Positions 59,384-64,000 of a stretch of 64,000 nucleotides of DNA are shown here, in pieces. The position numbers and the translations under genes were made by a program. The notes beneath the pieces were generated by a model. The model worked only from the letters and a program-made list of their open reading frames with translations. It was not told the DNA's origin and did not search any database. The DNA lies in contig NZ_CP042420.1 in assembly GCF_007954625.1 (NCBI RefSeq), positions 1,562,501-1,626,500 of the forward strand, in the 5' to 3' direction. This DNA is from Leuconostoc lactis. GTDB taxonomy: Bacteria > Bacillota > Bacilli > Lactobacillales > Lactobacillaceae. The first letter of the stretch is position 1. Each line of letters starts with the position of its first letter.

Positions 59384-61621
59384 TTAATGGAATGTGCGCT
59401 CAACATCATAGACGGCTGGGAGATTATTAAGGGCATCCATAATATTGCCAAGCTGTTCACTATTTTTCACACCAATCGATAATGACACTTGGGCCATCCC
59501 GTTTTTGGTCACATGGCCGTTCACTGAGTTGACAAACTTTGTCCGACCGTTGACAGCCCGTAAGACATCATTCAATAACCCATTACGATTTTCACCATGA
59601 ACCGTTAAATCAGCGTCATAGTTAGGCTTGAGCCCCTTTTCGTCTTCCCACTGCACATCCACCAAACGTTGGCCTTGTGTCTCGGCCGCGCGGATGTTTG
59701 GGCACCCGACACGATGCACCGAAATACCACGACCTTTGGTAATGTAGCCAGTGACGTCATCTCCTGGCACTGGTGTACAACAACGACCTAAACGCACCAG
59801 CAAATTATCAACACCGGCAATCACAATATCATCGGCAGTCGCCTTTTGTCGTTGGGTGAGCGCTGTTTCAACCCGTTTAATTTCGTGACCTTCTTCAAGC
59901 AGTTCCCGTTGTAATTCCGCCGTTTCCGCTGCTTGCTGGGCTTCACGAATGGCTTCAGTTAATTTGTTAGCCACACCTGGTACGGCAACGTCACCATAAC
60001 CAAGCGCTGCCAACATATCTTCATACGTATGATAATGGAGGGCTTCAGCCGCTTTAGCCAACCGATCCGCTGTTAAAATAACTGCCGGATCAAAACCAGT
60101 GTCTTGTAAGAGCCGGGCTAACAAGTCACGACCCGCTTCGATGTTATCCTCGCGATCGAGTTGCTTAAAATATTGCTTAATTTTATTGCGTGCCCGACGG
60201 GTTGAGACAATATCTAACCAGTCGCGACTTGGCTTAGCCGTTGAGCTCGTGATAATTTCAATAATATCACCAGTTTTGATTTTATAATCGAGTGGCACAA
60301 TGCGGCCGTTGACTTTGGCCCCCGTTGTTTTAATCCCCACATTGGTATGAATAGAGAAAGCCATGTCAAGCGGTCCAGCACCTTTTGCCAATTCAAAGAC
60401 ATCCCCACGCGGCGTGAATGCATAAACACGATCACTAAAGAGGTCCCCTTGTACGCCAGCCATGAAATCTTCGGCGTTTTTGGCATCTTCCTGTAATTCT
60501 AAAATCCCTTGAATGACAGTCAATGCTTGTTGGTTTTGGTCATTGACTTTTGCTTCTTTGTTTGAGCCCTTATTTTTCTTATAGGCCCAGTGTGCTGCCA
60601 CACCAAATTCGGCGACTTCATGCATAGTATGGGTGCGAATCTGCACTTCCAAAGGTCGACCACTTGGGCCAATCACTGTGGTATGCAAACTTTGATACCC
60701 ATTGGCTTTGGGTAACGCAATATAATCTTTGAAACGACCAGGTAATGGCATCCACTTAGAATGAATGGCACCCAGAACCGCATACGTATCTGGAATCGTG
60801 TCAGTGAGGACACGAACTGCTGACAAATCATAAATTTCTTCAAAAGCCTTATGCTTGTCCGTCATCTTGCGATAAATAGAATAGATATGCTTTGGTCGCC
60901 CGTAAACACTCACATTTTCCAATTCAAGATCTTGAATTGCTTGCGTAATCTCCGTCACCGCTTCTTGGACATATTGAATCCGTTCGTCACGCTTCATGTT
61001 CATTTGCGACGCGATCATGTAGTATTTTTCGGGATCTAAATAGCTCAAAGCTAAGTCTTCAAGCTCCCATTTAATCGTACTGATTCCTAAGCGATCGGCC
61101 AATGGTGCATAAATATCCAATGTTTCACTCGCAATACGGCGCTGCTTTTCTTCCCGTAACGCGCCTAACGTGCGCATATTGTGCAAACGATCGGCGAGTT
61201 TGACAATAATCACACGAATATCTTTGGACATTGCTAAAAGCAGCTTTCGGTGGTTTTCCGCAAGCTGTTCTCGTGAGTTTTTGTATTCGATTTTACTAAT
61301 CTTTGTGACACCGTCAATAATTTGGGCAATCGTTGCACCAAACTTCTCTTCGATGTCTTGGATGCTGGCTGGTGTATCTTCCACCACATCATGCAAGTAG
61401 CCGGAAATAACCGTTGCCGTATCCATCTTAAGTTCGGCTAAAATCCCTGCCACCTGAATGGGGTGAATAATGTAAGGTTCACCAGATTTTCTGAACTGAT
61501 TGTGGTGGAGCTCTGACGCCCAGTCATAAGCCAATTTGACTTTTTCGGCATCTGCTGGCGCCATATATTGCCCAACCATATCAAGGACTTCCTGCCCTGA
61601 ATAACTCTTAGTTCTTGCCAT
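59384..61621 (-). CDS. relA: Bifunctional (p)ppGpp synthetase/hydrolase
   Basis: About 745 residues, controlling the stringent response. An intact HD hydrolase domain is visible: HHNQFRKSGEPYIIHPIQVA, YLHDVVEDT and RLHNMRTLGALREEKQ. The synthetase domain (YGRPKHIYSIYRKMTDK; ALPKANGYQSLHTTVIGPSG), TGS domain (VYAFTPRGDVFELAKGAGPL) and ACT domain (LTVHGENRNGLLNDVLRAVN) follow. I start at ATG 61621 (MARTKSYSGQEVLDMVGQYM); a GTG at 61645 is also open, and neither has a clear ribosome site. Confidence 0.95.
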   Translation of the reverse strand: MARTKSYSGQEVLDMVGQYMAPADAEKVKLAYDWASELHHNQFRKSGEPYIIHPIQVAGILAELKMDTATVISGYLHDVVEDTPASIQDIEEKFGATIAQIIDGVTKISKIEYKNSREQLAENHRKLLLAMSKDIRVIIVKLADRLHNMRTLGALREEKQRRIASETLDIYAPLADRLGISTIKWELEDLALSYLDPEKYYMIASQMNMKRDERIQYVQEAVTEITQAIQDLELENVSVYGRPKHIYSIYRKMTDKHKAFEEIYDLSAVRVLTDTIPDTYAVLGAIHSKWMPLPGRFKDYIALPKANGYQSLHTTVIGPSGRPLEVQIRTHTMHEVAEFGVAAHWAYKKNKGSNKEAKVNDQNQQALTVIQGILELQEDAKNAEDFMAGVQGDLFSDRVYAFTPRGDVFELAKGAGPLDMAFSIHTNVGIKTTGAKVNGRIVPLDYKIKTGDIIEIITSSTAKPSRDWLDIVSTRRARNKIKQYFKQLDREDNIEAGRDLLARLLQDTGFDPAVILTADRLAKAAEALHYHTYEDMLAALGYGDVAVPGVANKLTEAIREAQQAAETAELQRELLEEGHEIKRVETALTQRQKATADDIVIAGVDNLLVRLGRCCTPVPGDDVTGYITKGRGISVHRVGCPNIRAAETQGQRLVDVQWEDEKGLKPNYDADLTVHGENRNGLLNDVLRAVNGRTKFVNSVNGHVTKNGMAQVSLSIGVKNSEQLGNIMDALNNLPAVYDVERTFH

Positions 61622-61898
61622 ATTGTTTTGCGCGCTACTAGACACACAGTCGTTTGATCGATCACCAAATCTGGTCGATGTACTTCAAACAAGTGTATGC
61701 AAGAAAGCACATTCCCTTCATTTAATTCCGGAAGACACATCACTATTTTAAAAACCGCAACATGCCTTGATACGTTTTCAAACGTAGTTTCATTATAATA
61801 AAAATTTAATACATTCACAAGCTAAGTCTTATAACGTGCATATTTTGACAAAGAAGCATACACTAAGACTATCAATTTTTTCTCGGAGGAAGATCTAT

Positions 61899-63143
61899 AT
61901 GCCTGAAAACACGCAAGAATCTCAGTCGGATGGCGAGCCATTGTGGCAAAGAAATGTCTTTGTCCTCTGGTTTGGCGTCTTTATGACTGGGGTTGCATTG
62001 AGTGAGGTCATGCCGTTCTTGTCCCTTTACATTGACACATTAGGGACATTTAATAAAGACCAATTAAGTTTTTATTCTGGTGCTGTCTTTGCGGTTTCCT
62101 TTTTGGTAACAGCGATTGTGTCACCATTTTGGGGTAAACTAGCCGACCGCAAAGGTCGCAAGCTCATGTTGTTACGTGCCGCCTTTGGTATGTCAATTGT
62201 CTTATTTTTAATGGGTAATGTGACCAATGTGTGGCAATTATTTATCCTACGCGCACTGCAAGGTGCTATGGGTGGGTTCATTTCAAATGCGAATGCCTTA
62301 GTGGCGACCCAAACACCGAAAAAACATGCCGGAAAAGCCCTGGGTATTTTAGTGACGGGGATGACTGCTGGTAATTTAGTTGGGCCACTGTTTGGTGGTA
62401 TCTTGGCAACTTTTTTCAGTTACCGCACCTCATTTCATATTACCGGCATCATCCTGTTTCTCGTGTTTATATTAACGTTGTTCCTGGTCAAGGAATCACC
62501 CCGGCCCGCTGCCCTACGCGTGTCACGTGTTTCCACCAAAACACTTTGGCAAAATATCCCCAATAAACCACTCATTGTCGGCTTGTTTGTGACCACCATG
62601 CTAGTCCAAACCGTTAACACCGCGATTAATCCGATTGTGAGTTTATTTGTTCGAGAAATCTTACATCATGGTGCCGACACCACGTTTATCGCCGGTATTG
62701 TAGCTGCCATGCCAGGTATCGCAACCGTGATTGCGGCCCCACGTTTTGGCCGAATTGGTGATCGCGTCGGGACTCATCGCATGATTAAAATTGGTTTTAT
62801 GATTGGCGTCATTGCTTTTATTCCCACCGCTTTTGTGACCAGTATCAGTATGTTAATGTTCTTTAGATTCTTGGTCGGCATTAGTGATGCGACCATGTTA
62901 CCAGCCGTTCAAACCTTACTCTCTAAAAACTCACCCACTGAAATGACCAGTCGTATTTTCAGTTATAATCAAAGTTTTCAGTCATTAGGTTCTGTGATTG
63001 GCCCCATGATGGGAGCCATTGTCGCTAGCCTATATGATTATCGGGCCATTTTCATTTTCAGCGGACTCATTATTATCCTCAATGCCACGCTCTTTCACTT
63101 TACAAGCAAGCATATTAAACCAGCCCCCATACAAAAAACCTGA
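61899..63143 (+). CDS. MFS multidrug efflux transporter
   Basis: A 414-residue, 12-span drug:proton antiporter. The start ATG 61899 has GGAGG upstream; the longer frame from 61836 has none. The loop 2-3 motif A is WGKLADRKGRKLMLLRAAFG, and the antiporter motif in span 5 is GILVTGMTAGNLVGPLFGGI; a second motif A-like copy is FGRIGDRVGTHRMIKIG. It resembles PmrA/MdtG-type exporters of lactic acid bacteria. Substrate unknown. Monocistronic, with its own terminator. Confidence 0.88.
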   Translation: MPENTQESQSDGEPLWQRNVFVLWFGVFMTGVALSEVMPFLSLYIDTLGTFNKDQLSFYSGAVFAVSFLVTAIVSPFWGKLADRKGRKLMLLRAAFGMSIVLFLMGNVTNVWQLFILRALQGAMGGFISNANALVATQTPKKHAGKALGILVTGMTAGNLVGPLFGGILATFFSYRTSFHITGIILFLVFILTLFLVKESPRPAALRVSRVSTKTLWQNIPNKPLIVGLFVTTMLVQTVNTAINPIVSLFVREILHHGADTTFIAGIVAAMPGIATVIAAPRFGRIGDRVGTHRMIKIGFMIGVIAFIPTAFVTSISMLMFFRFLVGISDATMLPAVQTLLSKNSPTEMTSRIFSYNQSFQSLGSVIGPMMGAIVASLYDYRAIFIFSGLIIILNATLFHFTSKHIKPAPIQKT

Positions 63144-63165
63144 ACATGATGTTCAGGTTTTTTTA
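63138..63165. terminator. Terminator after the MFS gene
   Basis: AAAAAACCTGAACAT-GATGTTCAGGTTTTTTT overlaps the MFS stop and may also end the converging leftward gene. Confidence 0.88.
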
Positions 63166-63456
63166 TAACCACTTGGTCAATAAGTCAAGTGGTACATATT
63201 CTGAGGTCCACCGTTGTAAGGGTGTAAAATCGTGGCGCTGATTAAAAGCTAATTTATCCTGCTGTAACACCGCCACTGATTGGCCATTCTCTGTTAAGAA
63301 AATTTGCCCAATTTGTTTAAATTGCCCCTTGGTGTGTTTTCCCGTACGCCACAAATGCGGCACCGCATCAGCTTTTGGTTCAAAGCGTCCCGATGCGTTT
63401 TGCGTCACGAGAATCCCCTTAAAGAGATGCGTCTCATACTTCTTCCGATCGCCCAT
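63163..63456 (-). CDS. Small protein of unknown function
   Basis: About 97 residues from ATG 63456 (a GTG at 63462 is also possible). It reads KYETHLFKGILVTQNASGRF, then VPHLWRTGKHTKGQFKQIGQ. Beta-rich, basic, no recognised domain. It overlaps the end of the upstream gene in another frame, so the two probably form an operon. Confidence 0.5.
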   Translation of the reverse strand: MGDRKKYETHLFKGILVTQNASGRFEPKADAVPHLWRTGKHTKGQFKQIGQIFLTENGQSVAVLQQDKLAFNQRHDFTPLQRWTSEYVPLDLLTKWL

Positions 63457-64000
63457 AATCACTCACGCCAACTCCCATTTCAAATCTTGTGCCATCAATC
63501 ACTTCACTCGGTTGCAAATGCAAACGATAATTCACGTCAGCGGCCACCAATGCCAACGGTTGTGACTTGGCATGATGCGCAATATCAGCTAGTAGTCGCA
63601 AATCTAGTTCAGTCATTTCATGTAAAGCGGCCCGAATGGTCAAGCGTAACCATTCGATCTGCGTCACTTTGGTCAAGAAAGCGATTTGCCCAAATGGCAT
63701 TGGCCGTAACCAAGTGCCATCATCAATCGGTGCTAAATCAACTGCTCGACGCCACTGAACCGTTTTCTCATACCAAATTACTTGGTAAACACCAGGATTT
63801 TCTAGTGTTTTTGTTGTTGTCAGTAAACGACTTGGGACATCGTCAGCAGGTGCAATAACTCGCATCTCGCCAGCCATATGTTGCGTAACATTGATTGGAT
63901 AAACTTTTTCACCATCAAAAAAGACGTTTAGCGCAAATTCCGACTCATTTTCATCTGGACCGCTAGGGGTATGCTTTTCTTTTGGTAAAATAATCACCCG
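63434..64000 (-). CDS. Unknown protein, cut by the window end
   Basis: The frame is open to the right edge. A GTG at 63997 could start it, but no ribosome site can be seen because the sequence ends. The readable 187 residues are beta-rich, then helical (FALNVFFDGEKVYPINVTQH; LTIRAALHEMTELDLRLLAD). No family is recognised. Confidence 0.5.
   Translation of the reverse strand, partial: RVIILPKEKHTPSGPDENESEFALNVFFDGEKVYPINVTQHMAGEMRVIAPADDVPSRLLTTTKTLENPGVYQVIWYEKTVQWRRAVDLAPIDDGTWLRPMPFGQIAFLTKVTQIEWLRLTIRAALHEMTELDLRLLADIAHHAKSQPLALVAADVNYRLHLQPSEVIDGTRFEMGVGVSDYGRSEEV

Overview
The window looks like chromosome of a low-to-mid GC lactic acid bacterium of the Leuconostoc/Weissella branch of the Lactobacillaceae. 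This is inferred from protein resemblance: a quinone-type D-lactate dehydrogenase, a CIRCE-controlled hrcA-grpE-dnaK-dnaJ operon, a class A sortase, zinc-free S14/L33 proteins and YlxR/YlxQ in the nusA-infB operon. No rRNA is present and the genus cannot be fixed.

Layout. (1) 1-11.35 kb is the right part of a temperate prophage. Leftward early genes (excisionase-like, replication initiator, ERF, SSB, DUF1351, HNHc, RusA) lie left of a cro/cI switch with four palindromic operators, an antirepressor and a rightward moron. Rightward cI, a membrane-anchored protein, a bPH_1 protein and a tyrosine integrase follow. The structural genes lie outside the window. (2) 11.35-24.6 kb is a patchwork of small membrane/envelope genes, dld, mscL and two near-identical cold-shock genes. 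It contains four copies of an apparent leftward small-RNA gene family (about 193-206 nt) and a set of gene cassettes carrying a repeated pseudoknot-like leader and a GCCC-N4-GGGCGTACATAY trailer. The same leader occurs twice in the prophage. (3) 24.65-31.5 kb is an accessory island: decayed terminase genes, a Kiwa-like pair (KwaB/KwaA), orphan genes and a broken IS3-family element with a MerR-tail fragment. It is bounded by similar GGCTCC/TTGGCTCC repeats and sits beside tRNA-Ser(CGA). (4) 31.6-64 kb is conserved housekeeping sequence: typA, IMPase, UPF0223, srtA, def, the heat-shock operon, aminotransferase-EIIA-like-truB-ribF, the rimP-nusA-ylxR-ylxQ-infB-rbfA operon, rpmG-rpsN, ppaC, parE-parC, plsY, dtd, relA and an MFS exporter.

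The observations most worth following are the pseudoknot leader family, where both helices covary between copies; the small-RNA family, which has a conserved promoter, covarying closing stem, terminator and a conserved UACUCC motif; a 13-nt complementarity between one of those RNAs and the ribosome-binding site of a leader-bearing Ltp-like gene; an 11-bp-periodic iteron array inside the phage replication gene; and the Kiwa-like defence pair.
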